Numbered from the stretch's first letter, positions 1-12,348 are shown. The stretch is 44,862 nt of DNA from Branchiostoma floridae (GCF_000003815.2 NC_049986.1:9597987-9642848); one strand, 5' to 3'. Notes: generated from the letters alone by a model not told the origin. Program-made: numbers and translations.

Positions 1-360
1 TAACCCTAACCCTAGCGGTTAGTGCTTAAGTCATATCTCGGCAAGTAAGCACCCGATTTCAAAACGGTTTGCAGATTACAAATCTGTACCAACATACCTT
101 TGTAATGATACAAAGTTTGACCGCCTAGAATACACTCTTAGCAATGTTGCCTCTAAGCACTAGCCTAACCCTAACCCTAACCCTAGCGGTTAGTGCTTAA
201 GTCATATCTCGGCAAGTAAGCACCCGATTTCAAAACGGTTTGCAGATTACAAATCTGTACCAACATACCTTTGTAATGATACCAAGTTTGACCGCCTAGA
301 ATACACTCTTAGCAATGTTGCCTCTAAGCACTAGCCTAACCCTAACCCTAGCGGTTAGTG
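1..360. repeat. Tandem repeat (165-171 bp unit) with embedded CCCTAA telomere-type motifs
   Basis: The motif GCGGTTAGTGCTT recurs at 15, 186 and 351, giving units of 171 and 165 bp. The 6-bp difference equals one CCCTAA repeat. Between the telomere-like blocks lies a non-telomeric unit (about 145 bp) conserved almost base for base. The telomere block is flanked by inverted arms, AAGCACTAGC on the left and GCGGTTAGTGCTT on the right. The CCCTAA strand reads toward higher coordinates, as at a left chromosome end, but only 2-4 telomere units occur per block, so this is a subtelomeric or interstitial satellite rather than a telomere proper. The array may continue left of the window. Confidence 0.85.
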
Positions 361-365
361 CTTTT

Positions 366-486
366 AAAAGTTCGTGGGGATTCAATTTCGCGGTAGCGGG
401 AAAAGGGACTTTTCGCGGTGGATTTAAGTTCGCGGTGAAGTGGTCACCGCGAAAACCGCGAACATGAATCCACCGCGAACATTTCT
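366..486. repeat. Fold-back element rich in TCGCGGTG / CACCGCGA
   Basis: TTCGCGGTGGATTTAAG (from about 412) is mirrored by the CACCGCGAACATGAATCC and CCACCGCGAA stretches ending near 482, so the segment can fold into a long imperfect hairpin. It directly follows the telomere-motif satellite. No coding potential. It looks like a non-autonomous MITE-type element; the family name is not known to me from sequence alone. Confidence 0.6.
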
Positions 487-2021
487 GCATTTACAGTATT
501 CAACGAGGTTTATACGTAGATAGTCTGTAGGTATACAAAAATCTTTGAATCAGGTATTTCCATTTTTCATGATATTCAATCCTATGTAAACGTACCTTTA
601 ATTTTTTAAGCACAAAATAGTATCAAAGCACATCATAATGTTTCTTCTTTAATTAATAAAACGTGAAAAAGTTGGAATGTCAGTATTCAGAGATCTTGGT
701 AATGTTGGTGAATTGATCTCCATAAATTCAAGTTTGTAACACGTTATAAACATTGAATTTAGGAAATGTCATATCATTTCCTGAATCCTGTGGTGCTCTG
801 TGAAAATGCAGTATTGGTTTGGGTATATCAATTTGTGTGTCCAGCTGTATTTCCTCATATTTGTGGTCTTGATGGATTGTGATGATATCTAGTATGTGGG
901 TTCTCAGAAAGAGGAAGGTCAAGGTTGATTTTGGGCTTTCTCTCCTACTACAGTACAACTTTTGTAAGTTTTTGGATTTTCTGTACATGTCCACCACATG
1001 CTATTTTCTTGAATCTTTTGTGGCAGACAGCTTTTGCTGCTAGGTAAAAGTGGTGCATGTTTTAGCCACCTATAATGTTAGCAGCTTTATGAATGATTTT
1101 GCTGCTGTCTTTATGATCCCCCCCCCCCCCCCACTACAGCACAACAATCTAGCTGATTATCTAAATCACTTCATATCCAACTATGAGCAAAAGTCATATT
1201 AGATGTGGAAAGGAACTGAAAGGACGACAGCACAAACTGTTACATTAAACACATTCTGTAATATCCTTAACACAAAAAATAGAATACGTACAAATGAAGC
1301 GTATACACATTATGTCTACCTACTTGTATATTTGCCCTCATTTAAAACACGGATGGAAAAACCAAGATGGATGTTAAGTGCAAGGCACATGAGCTTGTAC
1401 ATCAGTGTTCTTTTCATCCACACTAAATTAGGTAAAGTTAGCACCTGTGACTACAATCAGCTAAGAACATCAGCATACCCCTCAACATTGTTGAAAACGG
1501 AATTTCAATTTGTAGTATTTTTAAACCGAGGCAAATATTAATCAGCAGGCTAACCACCGAGGTATTGCCAAAAAGAGCACACTATACAGTCTATCTAGAA
1601 TGACACACTACACAGCAGTTTTGTTTCCTAAGAACGGTACATTAAGAAAGGTAGGTACACCAACATGTAGTCAAATAGCCTTTTTGAAGGTGTACTGCAG
1701 GTGAAGGTGAGTTGCTATCCACTGAGTCTAGAGCAGGGTATTGCAAGGCATAGTCAATCTCTCTCCTTCCACTGACTGTTAACTTCTATAACAAGCCGTC
1801 AGGTACCCATTTTTAAACCTGCGTGGAGGGATAAAGTTGTATAAAGTCTCTTTCCCAAAGTATATACAGCATTGGTGGCCTGTCAGAGGACTTGGACTCA
1901 AAACCTCCGGGTTTTACACGTACACCAAATACCCTAATCATAATATGACAAAGCGACATTTTGACACCACACATTCATTTTCCAGGCTAAGAAAAAAAAA
2001 AGACCTTACAAGACCAAATCA
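487..2021. other. 3' flank of the zinc-finger gene, no gene seen
   Basis: AT-rich sequence with short unrelated open frames, none with recognisable domains or codon bias. A C homopolymer lies near 1118-1132. It is downstream of the stop codon of the minus-strand zinc-finger gene and presumably contains its 3' UTR. I found no clear minus-strand AATAAA close to the stop, so the transcript end is not placed. Confidence 0.5.
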
Positions 2022-5000
2022 TTAAGATGTTAGAGGCACAAAAATGATTGTGGCCACTTCCTGCGAAGTCCCTGCCACTTCTGTCATTGTTTCTTTGTCC
2101 TCTACAATCACTTCAGGCATTTCCTCCTTCTTAACCTCTCCCTCTGGGTCTGCTTGTGGACCCTCCACTACCAAATCTATCACTGCATCCATTTTCAAAG
2201 CGTTTTTGTGGCTCTTCATGTGGTGGTTGTACGCCTCCCTCACGTGGAACTCAGTGGCGCAGTCCGTACATTTGTAGACCTTGTCCATCCCGTGGTGCGC
2301 CCGTTTGTGGTAGTTCAGCGCCTCGCTGGAGTTATAACTCTTGTTGCAGATGAGGCAACTGAAGGGTTTTTGTTCCATGTGGCGATTCTGGTGTCGTTGC
2401 AAGTCTCTCTTGTTTTTTCCTCTATCATATTCATAAGAAATGAAAAGAAAAAGGAATTAGTATGACATGACTGTATTTGTCTATATAATAAGTACTTGCT
2501 ATATCTTCATAATCAAACCTACAACCTACCCAAGCAATAGCCAAGAGGGTACCAGTAGATTTCTGGCTTTGGCTTAGGTCCCGATTGGAAAAAGAGGCCC
2601 TGTTCAGTTTACGGGCTGTTTTTTCGAGACCCAAGAGTTGTAGGTACAGGCATACGAGGGGCGTGCAATTAGTAATGGTCCTGACCCATTTCCCATAGCA
2701 GGAGATTAATGAAACTTGGCACAGTTATAGTCTTTCTCTTCATAGGAATCACCCAGAGTTATGCATTTCTCCCATCGTTTGATGCAGCTCTGGACACCGA
2801 TTTTGTAGGACACCCCAGGTTGGTCCTCCAACTGATGCCTCATCAATGGCACAAGAGGGACGACCAGGTCTGGGAGCTGTTTCCACAGACTTCCAGCCAC
2901 GTTTGAATTCAGGATGCCAGCGTTTTACAAGGTCATATGATGGGGCATCATCACCATAAGTTTCATTTATTTCATCAAAAGTCTTCTTTGGTGTGCGTCC
3001 TTTCAAATACAAAAACCGGATCACTGCGCGACACTCAACTGGTTCCATTTCACACCTGGTCCATTTCGCACCTGACTAAGTTCAAACACCAGTAAATCAG
3101 AAACCACAATTAGTTCAGAGCTGTCTTTTGCAACATAACCCATAGAGATATGAATTATTACACATACAAAATTTCATTTAGATCAGACAACTGGAAGTGG
3201 GTCAGGACCATTACTTATTGCACGCCCCTCGTACATGTATAGACAGTACAGACCAGTACACCTGATAGTTTTGGACAGTCATGGGCAAAACTATCATGAG
3301 TGAGGTCAAACTTCATAGATACACAGTGCTATTGTGTTTTTTTTGGGTACCCTTTGCATGCATTACAAATACGTCAATTTCATTGAAAAATATCTAAAAA
3401 TTTGAGCGTAGGGCTATGTAGTGACAAGATTTGAATCAGACACCTGTGTGACCACTAGCCTCTACCAGGCTCCGCGGATCGGTGATCTAATTGTAGAAAT
3501 TGGACAAACAGAGTTATAGTATGCTAGGGGTGTCAGCCGGCTAGAAGAGTACGTCAATTCCTCACCGACAATTAGAACACCAATTTGCTGAGCCTTGTAG
3601 AAGCTATGTGACTACTCCTAAAGAGAGAAACTTTACCTGTATTGACACTGGTCACAAGGGAAAGGCCTGTTGCCAGCATGTACAGCGTTGACATGTTTCA
3701 GCATGTTGCTCTTCTCCAAGAAGCTCTTGTGGCAGACGGAGCAGAAATGCAACTTGGCCGTCTCCCTCCAGTTGCTGTGTATTCTCAGGATATGCTTTTT
3801 TGCATCCCTGTAGAAGAAAACCGTGTGCATGAACAAGATGTGCAAACTCTGTCAAAATGTACAGTGCCACAGCCTAGAGGTCCTATTCTAGTACGTATAC
3901 CATAACAAACAATACATGATGGGACAGTGCAAATTATACGCAATGCAATAACACTTTACATGAAGGTAACTGTTTTGCACAAGGGGATGCGGTGAGGCCA
4001 CCAACATGTCAAAGTCTAGGGAGATACCCGTTTAAGTAAACCAAGGAGGTTAAAAAATTATTTTTCAACCTCCTTGAGTGAACTAAGTCTTGTATTGTAC
4101 CTGTCAGGTACCTACCTTTTACTGGTGAAGCATTTTCCACAGTGTTCGCACAGACACGGCTTCTCACCGGTGTGGGTTCGTTTGTGAATCTCCAGCTCCG
4201 CTCTTTGTGTTAACGGAAAATATATAACCATAGGGTTGTCAAGTATTAGAACAAAGTGATACTGTGTATTTTGTAAATACCATACCAGTAAGTTATGACA
4301 TTTATCATTATATGCAAGGACTTGATTTTGAAGTTGGAGAAGAAAGGATGTTAAAAAGTTAAAACAATTCTGCAATGTTACAATAGCAACACATTGCAAA
4401 AACCTATCCAAAGCATATTCACAGAAGATAACATATTTGTAATAGTCTGTTCATATTCCAGCACTCTCTGTTTTCTGAGTACAATATATTCATTATTCTA
4501 ACTAGCATATGTGTATTTAGCTGGGTCAGCATGTATATGTTATGTTTCTTACTTTTGAATGCCCCCCTTAGTCTTAGATACACTGTACCTGTATGTTCAG
4601 TCACTCTTGATGTGGCATTTCTTGTGTACAAAGATATTCAGTGACTAAAATACCAGCCTGAATGAAACTATTTAAATCAAGAATCCAAAATACAACTACG
4701 AGTACTAAGGATTACTGATACTGAATATTTACCTGCTACAATAACGGTTATTGCAGGTGTCACATTTGAACTTCTTGATGGATGACTGTTGCTCGATGGG
4801 TAGGTGCACAGCTTGGTGCAGCCGTAACTTGTCCTTCTTGTAGAACTGTTTGCCGCATACTTCACACTGGTGCTGAGGTGGGATCTAAGTATGATGAGAG
4901 CACAGATTCAAGTACATATCAAATCTTTATCTCATCATAAGAAAATGACTGTCCTTGGGCCGCTGGGGTCTCTCCAAGTTTTTTTTTTCAGTGTACAAAA

Positions 5001-8000
5001 CTGTATATGTGATCCTATCAGAGATACGCTGGACCTCAAAGACATTGCCCTACAACACAAGTCACAGTGGATGATGAAGTGGTCCTGAACGTGGAAGCCA
5101 GCTTCTGTTACCTTGGGGACATGCTCTGTGCTGGTGGCAGATGTGAGCTTGCAGTCACTACCAGATCCTGCGTTGCCTGGGGTAAATTCAAGAAGCTCTT
5201 GCCCATCCTTACTTCCAGGCACCTACCCTTCAAAACCCGTGGTAAGGTGTTTGACTCCTGTGTACGTGCGGCCATGCTCCATGGGAGTGAAACCTGGGCC
5301 CTTACCGCCTCGGATCTACAGCAGTTGCGCCGCAATGACCGTGCCATGGTCAGATGGATTTGCGGTGTCAAACCCCAGGATGAGACCCCTTCATCTAGCT
5401 TACTTGATAAACTTGGTATTCTGGACATCATCTCTGTGTTGCAGTCCCGCCGGCTTAGGTGGTTTGGGCATGTTGAAAGATCGAGTGACTGCATTAATAA
5501 GATCACCAAACTGAAAGTGTCTGGCAACAGAGGTCATGGTAGACCAAGAAAAACCTGGAGGGAGTGTCTCTGGAGGGACTTGAAGGTGTGCGGCCTGACA
5601 GGGGTCGACCCACTGGACAGAGCCAAATGGAAGCCAAGTGTGAAGACTAGCCGACTGCTGCCTACCCCTGCGTCAGGGACCCCAGCAGCAGTATAATCAA
5701 ACAAAGGATAGTGAGTGAGTGAGTATATGTGAAGGGGGCATGGTACTAGTAGCATGGTGAAACCAGGTGGCAAGTACTACAGGTTTGAGCAAATTTGTAG
5801 GGGGGGCTGGGGGCATCCTGAAAATTTTGGAATTTATATCCTTATTTAAGCTGTTTCCTGTATTTTGAGAGCCAAACTTAATAAAATAAAGCCAAAGTTG
5901 TTTATTTTTGTTATAAAGGAACAGGAAAGACCCATACACTGGTCACTGAAACACAGCATAGGGGCACAAATCACACTTAAGGGGAACCAAACCACGCTGC
6001 AGAGACCCCTACACTTAACATTAACTGTGCAGTCAAGAAACTTCTTAGGGCTAATTTTCATGTGATGCTGTTTGAAACAGAATGGTGCTTAAAATTACCA
6101 GGTTTGTAGTTTTAAGGTGTATGTGGAGCAAGATACATTGTAGGTACATTGTATTGTATAATGTCAAAGTTGAGCTACCTCAGAGACATAAACTATACAC
6201 ATCAAAATTGCAGAAAAAATTCCAACAACTTGCATATCGTTCAGATTTACTGCATTATCTTCATTTGTTCAACACTTACTGTTACAGTGTGATCATAAAA
6301 CGAATGTAGTCATGTCGTGATCACTAAATTTTTTTCTTCTTAAGGCCATACCAATTTTATTTGTTGGTTCTCGGAATCGCCGCTTCTAATTTTCCCAATT
6401 TGTAAAAAAAAAAAAAATTCCATTCAGTTAAGTTAGTGCTGCCAAACTTTGGTTCAGTTACAAAAACAAACCGCCTGGAAGCACCAGTACATTTACTTTC
6501 TCTCACCCCCAATTCCTTTGTTACCAATTGATTCACTTCTTGTTTGTTGCAAAGTACATTTGGGAACACATAAATCTTCGTGAATATGAGATACACACAT
6601 GGGCATACCATAACACAACGTAACGTTAGCAGAATCAGAAGTTCAGAAATTCGGCAGAGCATGTGCTCTGTCGCACACGCACACATTCACACGTAAATTT
6701 TCAATTGAAACACAGAAATCGGCCTCCAAAGAAACAACTCAATAAATTACCAATACTTGTCCACTCTTGTACCTACTTGGGAAACATGTTTTGATATGCC
6801 TGTATGGCACAAATCCGTCAAAAATCCGCTGAAAATGGAGACATAAACAAGCCGGTCGGCCATCTTTATTATTTTCACTCCGCGTACCGAAGGTACGCTT
6901 CGAGTGAAAATATTGTTTTCGTACCGTTTCTTCTTTCTTTCTTTCTTTCTTTCTCCTGTCACGACCTTTAAAGTGTTTCCTCTCCGTCGTTCTTAGCCCG
7001 AATGACTTGAAATTTGGCACAAGTGTACCTTGGGTCAATACCCTCAGACGTTTTTTTCGGTTTTTTGATAGATACTTTTAAAATGATTTTATGGATGTTT
7101 TTAGGTGGTGTTTTGACCGAACTGTATAATTGTGCCTCCCGTGCCCAGGTATTAAACCCAAGGGACCCGAAATTTGGTATGATAGTGCATGAGATATTTA
7201 CTAAAAGAACCCTGTTATCATTTTTGGCACAAAATCACTTAAAAATGATTTATAAGCCAATTTGGCGGGGTTTTTCGTCTGCGTTTTCGTCTTCACCGCC
7301 TCTGAGCGTCTCACCATATATGGTAAATGACGTAATCACCTTCCCTGTGGTATGACCAGGTGGCCCCGTGCACGTGGTCACCCCTGCTTGCTCTAATTAA
7401 TATTCATGAACACGCGCAAACGTCATCCGGCGAATGCGGGTGTTGTTGGAATATCTGCTGTTATCAAATTCGTGAACGACGAATAATGACACGGTGTGAG
7501 GGCATTGTTCTCAGTGCTATTGTCACCAATTCAAATCAAATTTATTGTCACAAACCTCGACGCAAGCACAAGATACGTTGGCACATTTTAGACAGGATGC
7601 CACCCTCAGTCAAGTGTAGCCTCTACCAGGCTCCACGAATCGGTGGTCTAATTGTAGAAAGTGGACAAATAGAGTCAATAGTATGCTAGGAGAGTCGGCC
7701 GGCCAGAGGATTCATTTCAAGTGCAGGATTCACCACAGAACAAGTCATCAACAACAGAGAGAAACAATATCGCAATCCCAGTGCGAAAACCACAACGCCT
7801 AAAGCTCAGAGCTGTTTGGCATGGTCGATTTGGCGGTGCTTGAGCCCCGCTGTTACACTGTCCACAATTAAAAGCCGCTCCGCGTCAAAAAAATAGAAGA
7901 AATTGGTCAGGAAAAGACAGAAAACACGCCAGATAAGTTAACGTCACATGGCCGAGGACTATAGTTTGCGACTTGCAATTTGCCAGGCCGGCCAACACTT

Positions 8001-11000
8001 ATAGGCCAATTAACTCCAACCAAGAAGGTTATATACTAGGCTTTTATTCCTTGAACTTGGCAAAAGTCCTCTATTCAACCAGGCGGAAGTCTGGTAGTGG
8101 CTAATAAACCGCCGCGCGGGTCGCCTTGCTGCCACATGTACACATGATCACATAAAAAAAATAATGACATATGTATTAGCGTTGAATTATTATTTTTGAG
8201 AAGGTTCCGTTTATCACGGAACTGCTGTTGTTTCAGAAATCTCACTGACTTTTGCTTGCAAACACGTAAATTCCTAACTTGCAACTACAGTATTCTCAGC
8301 GGCGCTCAACGCGTTCCTACGTTTCACCATTTGTGGTAAACAAAGCCGACAAAAGGGTCCTTGAACACGCAGCTGGCAGGTGCGGCGGGTTCACGGTCTG
8401 CTAATTGAATTGTCTCGGTAGCCAATCAGCAAAGACTTCGTACTACTTAGTGGATCACGTGCGCAGTGCCGCGCATAATAAGGTTCTCGAGATCTGTTAG
8501 TTTATGTGAAAAATAAATGGAACTTTAAGGTTATAACAGACGTATAATTACTGCAATTGCTGAGTCCTTTTAGACAAAAAGCATACAAAACATTTAGATA
8601 TATGAAACAGACTTCGTGCAAACATACAGTGGCTAATAATCTTTGTTCATCAATATAATGTATTACCTGATTAACTCTAGGTATAAAAACGGAATGTGAT
8701 CCTTTTTGCCTGAATACAATGTGCATAACTTTATATGTATTTGTACTGATAATGTCATTGCAGTTCAGCCATGATATCCAATTGGATTTTTAAAAAAATG
8801 CACTTTGCTAAAAACGGCTAATAAGCATATCTTGGTAAAGAGTTAAAAGTGTAGTGAAGTTTGTTTGGAGAGGTACCGGTCTGCTTGTATGAAGATTAGT
8901 TATGCTTGTGACAACCTTGAATAAGTGCAGTAATTGCCCTTGCCTTGTGTAAATAAGCAGGGGAACTTTAATCATAACCACGCTATTGTCTGCTGTGGGT
9001 ACGTAATACTAACGTTTAGGGTCGCATAACGTGTTAACGCATCTGTAGAAAAAATACAACACAATTTCCGTTTGTGAAATAAAACCTTTTTTCTTGAAGT
9101 AAAACGGTGCCTTCTTTGTTAATCTGTGAAACACTGGCATGTTGTGTGCGTGTTGTTATCAAGAAATAAAAATTGGATTACCGTATACATAATAAAAATA
9201 GTATAGTAGCAACGTAGTTCCAGGTCATTCTCACATGGGATTTATTTTTTTCAAATTCAATTTTGGAACAGTCCATGTTTGCATAAAGGGGGAGAGCGGA
9301 GTGAAAATAGCTGAATTTGCTCCTAAGCAAATGCCGGCCTTTCTAGTTTCAAATATTTATTTTGATTTGCAGCAGCGCCCCACAGTGATTTTTGGCAAAA
9401 CTGCAGATTTTACAGCTCTTGATAGCATGTAGGTTTTTCCAAAGAGGTTTAATCAAGTTGCATCTTATTTTTTTGCCAACAAAAAATTGCAACAAAAAGG
9501 GAGAGTAAACATATTGTTTTATACAACATGTAGTTCAATACTTTGGGTTGTTCATGTATTTTTAGTGTAAGTATTTGTAATTTTTTTTCCAATTTGCACC
9601 AGTTGACCATGAAATGTATGTAGAGCCTTGAATTGATAGATTTTATCTACTCAGAGGGCAAATAAGACTTCCAGCAATGCTATTTCATTTCTAGATAATA
9701 TTTGCTGTTGTTGTTGCATTTCTGGAAAAATACTTTATAGGTCTGTTTGAGATGTTTTTTGTTTACCGCATGGTAAGATAAAAATACAAATCAGAAGGTT
9801 AACTAGAAGTAGAACAAAAGGTAATGGATAAGCTGAGTTGAGCTGAAGAAAACTGTCAATTAAGTTTGTCTTTAATACTGAGCATTTCTGTTAACTGTAG
9901 TACTGACTGTACAAATTGTAGGTAAAACTTATGCCAACATGCAATTTTGCAATGTAATGTAATGTAAGTATAACTGATTAACTATTTCTAGCATACGTAT
10001 TAGTATGGATCCAGGTCAGGACTTATCACCCTGGACCTCTGGACCTGAACCCAGACTTGTTGCAAGTTTTTTTTTTTTTTTTTTCGCCCTGTCGCTTCAA
10101 CTTTTTTCTGAAAAAATCCGAGAACCAACAAATTAAATTGGTGTGGCCTAAATGTGTCAAACTTTTGCACTTACCTCAGAGTGGTACTTTTGAGTGTGAT
10201 ACTTCAAAGAATCGCTGCGCTCAAATACCTTGGAGCAACTCTGGCAGGGGTGGTAAACCTTGTTGGTGCCACACGTCCGCCTGTGGTTGGTGAACGTCTT
10301 CCTTTTCTCAAACACTTTTTGGCAGACTTCACATGTGAAGGGCCCAACAAAACGTGGTCTTCCTTTTGTCTTTTTGATTGTGTGCGATTTCATCAGATGC
10401 TCATCCAAGATATCTTGACTCTCGTAGCCTTTCTTGCAGATCTGACAATGTAAGAATTTGTGCTTGTGGACTTTTTTCATGTGAGTTTCAAACCTCTTCC
10501 TTATTTTGAATTGTTTGGAGCACTGGCTGCAAGAAAATTGTTGTTTACCCGTGCTTGTCTCTTTGCACGGCTCAGACATTGTTTCTTCGCTACCTTCTTC
10601 CAAACTTTTTCCAATATCATCATTTTCAGACTCGCATACCATATCTTCTACATCATCTCCCCCTCTTTCGTTTTCATCATCAATGGTTTCAGACATCGAC
10701 TGTCTGACATCAGTTGTTTCCAACCCGCCAACATCTCGCACTGCATCTTTGTTACTGGTTTTGTCAGCATTTTCCTCTGATTCTTTGACCTTTTCCTCTG
10801 ATTCTTTGACCTTTTCCTTATCCCCTGAAATATGATCATCTCCAGACTTTTCCTCCTGTATGGTTTGCACATCGTTTTCTTCTTCACACGACTTAGTCTT
10901 TACTGTGACTGGGACTACTTCACTTATAAGCTCAATGTCCGTGCTGCTATTTTGCATCTTTGCTTCCTTGACAATACCTGTGTTTGACTCATTTTTGTCT

Positions 11001-11080
11001 GTAACCGTTTCAGTTTGCTGGGCAGTTGGGTTCGGTGAGGCCTGCTGTGTCATTACTTCTTCCGAGGGTGCGACATCCAT
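2022..11080 (-). CDS. Eleven-finger C2H2 zinc-finger protein, five coding exons
   Basis: Exons on the minus strand: 11080-10175, 4872-4733, 4202-4116, 3807-3637 and 2421-2022. All junctions are GT-AG, phases chain (0,2,2,2), and the total is 1704 nt, encoding 567 aa. The first about 180 residues are acidic and Ser/Glu-rich, with no KRAB, SCAN or BTB domain. Eleven fingers of C-x2-C-x12-H-x3/4-H type follow, starting at Cys184; finger 3 (CEVCQKVF...) ends in Cys instead of the last His. Fingers 6, 7 and 9 are each split by an intron through an Arg codon, and the spliced products restore exact spacing, which strongly supports the exon model. The tail after finger 11 is acidic. Only finger 6 leads into a TGEKP-type linker. 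The ATG at 11080 lies 2 nt after a TTTCAG acceptor, so a non-coding 5' exon is likely. Role inferred: nuclear DNA-binding regulator; no specific orthologue recognised. Confidence 0.9.
2655..3231 (-). mobile_element. Internally deleted mariner-type transposon in a zinc-finger gene intron
   Basis: Near-perfect 34-bp terminal inverted repeats (CGAGGGGCGTGCAATTAGTA at 2655; its complement ends at 3231) are flanked by TA on both sides, the target duplication of Tc1/mariner elements. On the minus strand, 3048-2850 encodes the N-terminal helix-turn-helix of a mariner transposase (begins [18 protein letters not shown]; later [12 protein letters not shown]). Another frame, near 2780-2709, encodes a typical mariner C-terminus ([17 protein letters not shown]). 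The catalytic DDE/D core between them is missing. At 577 bp it is less than half the normal length of about 1.3 kb and cannot make active transposase. It lies in the intron between 2421 and 3637. Confidence 0.88.
3454..3551. repeat. Dispersed repeat, copy 1 of 2
   Basis: About 95 bp starting AGCCTCTACCAGGCTCC and running to the GTATGCTAGG...GCCGGC region. The same sequence recurs at 7616-7706 with a few substitutions. It lies in a zinc-finger gene intron. No coding potential; family unknown. Confidence 0.7.
5040..5725 (+). pseudogene. 5'-truncated non-LTR retrotransposon, C-terminal reverse-transcriptase segment
   Basis: The frame from about 5067 to 5695 encodes the C-terminal region of a LINE reverse transcriptase: [35 protein letters not shown] and [15 protein letters not shown] are hallmarks of this part of RTE/CR1-type ORF2 proteins. 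The fingers and palm catalytic motifs and the endonuclease are absent, so it is a dead 5'-truncated copy. A short GTGA/TGAG repeat at 5711-5722 follows the stop, typical of a LINE 3' tail. It sits on the opposite strand to the host gene, in the long intron 4873-10174. The reading frame has stayed open for about 200 codons, suggesting a fairly recent insertion. Confidence 0.85.
6341..6375. repeat. Left member of a facing inverted-repeat pair
   Basis: AAGGCCATACCAATTTTATT followed by TGTTGGTTCTCGGA is the reverse complement, with few mismatches, of 10118-10152. The pair could be the ends of one 3.8-kb element or two independent short-element copies in opposite orientation. No transposase frame lies between them. 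Confidence 0.6.
7616..7706. repeat. Dispersed repeat, copy 2 of 2
   Basis: Matches 3454-3551 in the same orientation (CTCTACCAGGCTCC through GCTAGG and GCCGGCCAGAG). Sequence on either side does not match, so this is a dispersed short element rather than a segmental duplication. Confidence 0.7.
10118..10152. repeat. Right member of a facing inverted-repeat pair
   Basis: TCCGAGAACCAACAAATTAA followed by ATTGGTGTGGCCTAA mirrors 6341-6375. It is preceded by a long T tract (10068-10084). It lies about 20 bp downstream (in gene sense) of the donor site of the first coding exon of the zinc-finger gene. Confidence 0.6.
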
Positions 11081-12348
11081 GGCTGAAATTGAAAAAAATT
11101 ATGTACAACGTGACATTTACACTGAGCAATTTTGATATACTTTGGGCTCCGCTCCTGAGTTGTTGCCAAAAACATGTCAGGCTATGAGTATGGCTCTTCT
11201 GACTAAAATATACTTCACAATTTAAGGAATAACACACACTAACACATTATAACGTTATAGATTTAAAAGGAAGTTAATTCGTGCCTACGTTTTAATGCAT
11301 TATATTCATATTCGGCAAATGGCATACGCCTGTGAGGCGTCGCCATGAAAATTCCGAACCACAACAAATATAGCTGTATTGGAGGTCAAACGGAGACCTA
11401 CAGAGCGTTGTTAGCATTTTGAAATGTACACAATATGATAGAAATACTTAATGATGGCTTACCAGTGCTTAAATTCACCAAAATGTTGCAGAAATCGAGT
11501 TTTCCAGCTGCACTACCAGCGAGAAGAACAATGTGACCTTTCACTTGTTTTCCTGTCAGGGAGTTCAAAGGTCAATATTTATGTCCTGATAACCCAAGGG
11601 TCTGAGCAATATCACAGGACGATTAAGCACTTCGCTCAATCATCTCGTTTTCAGCAATTGACTAGTCTTTTCGTCTTAGAATGCTATCATAAAAACACAA
11701 GTATTAAAAACAACATTGAAACGCATCTGCACTTGGGTAATGTTTAATGCAAAAATATCTGAATTAAAGATATTTGCGCTTCTTATGTGCGTGCATGTAA
11801 CGTTTTATGTAGGTTCTGTTTTAATAGATACATTCACTTCAAAGAGTAAATTTAAAAAGGAACATTGAAACATTTATCTTTATTGACAGTGTGACAGTTT
11901 TACAAACACCGTGTGATGAGGTCGGAATGCTAGTAATCAGAAACCTATATATCTGATTTTTTTACTCCTTTTTTTCACCGCTTGAAACTTAAAAACCAAC
12001 TAAAAATAGTTATGAACAATTGTTTTTAACAAGACGCATATATGTAAGCAACGTAATTCAACATCCATGATATTTCATTTTTAAAACATTGTAGATATAT
12101 ATATATATATAGGAAGAAGACAATGAATATTAACCGTGCACCTTACCATACAGTAAGAACTATATAACGAACAATTAAAGATGAGATAACGTTTTTGAAA
12201 ATACATTCTACAATCCTGATTTAAAAACTTCATGATGTCCATAGTCTAAGTCGCAGCGGTATAGCGTCTTCTCTTTATTTCGGTCAATGGAATAGATACC
12301 GTTGTTTATTACATTTATGGTTGATCAAAGAAATAAAATGACAATAAC
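11081..12348. other. Interval between the two minus-strand zinc-finger genes
   Basis: Contains the acceptor just upstream of the 11080 start codon (TTTCAG on the minus strand at 11083-11088), and presumably the promoter and non-coding first exon of that gene, followed upstream by sequence beyond the 3' end of the BTB gene. No coding exon recognised. A short (AT)n tract is near 12095-12110. Confidence 0.45.

Larger units (their letters stand above)
4873..10174 (-). other. Long first coding intron of the zinc-finger gene
   Basis: This 5.3-kb intron separates the exon with the acidic region and fingers 1-4 from that with fingers 5-6. It holds the LINE fragment (5040-5725), a CTTT microsatellite near 6927-6955, a palindrome around GCGTACCGAAGGTACGC near 6881, the second copy of the 95-bp dispersed repeat (7616-7706), homopolymer tracts, and a facing pair of GGTTCTCGG-type repeat ends at 6341 and 10152. 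Open frames here are short, low-complexity or repeat-derived; I see no nested gene. Confidence 0.6.

Noticed and set aside
2749-3048. Domesticated mariner-derived protein
   Set aside because: The frame breaks right after the HTH through an internal deletion and lies within intact-looking TIRs inside an intron; no sign of a host promoter or conserved extra domain.
5067-5695. Functional reverse-transcriptase gene
   Set aside because: Only the C-terminal part is present; catalytic palm motifs and endonuclease are absent.
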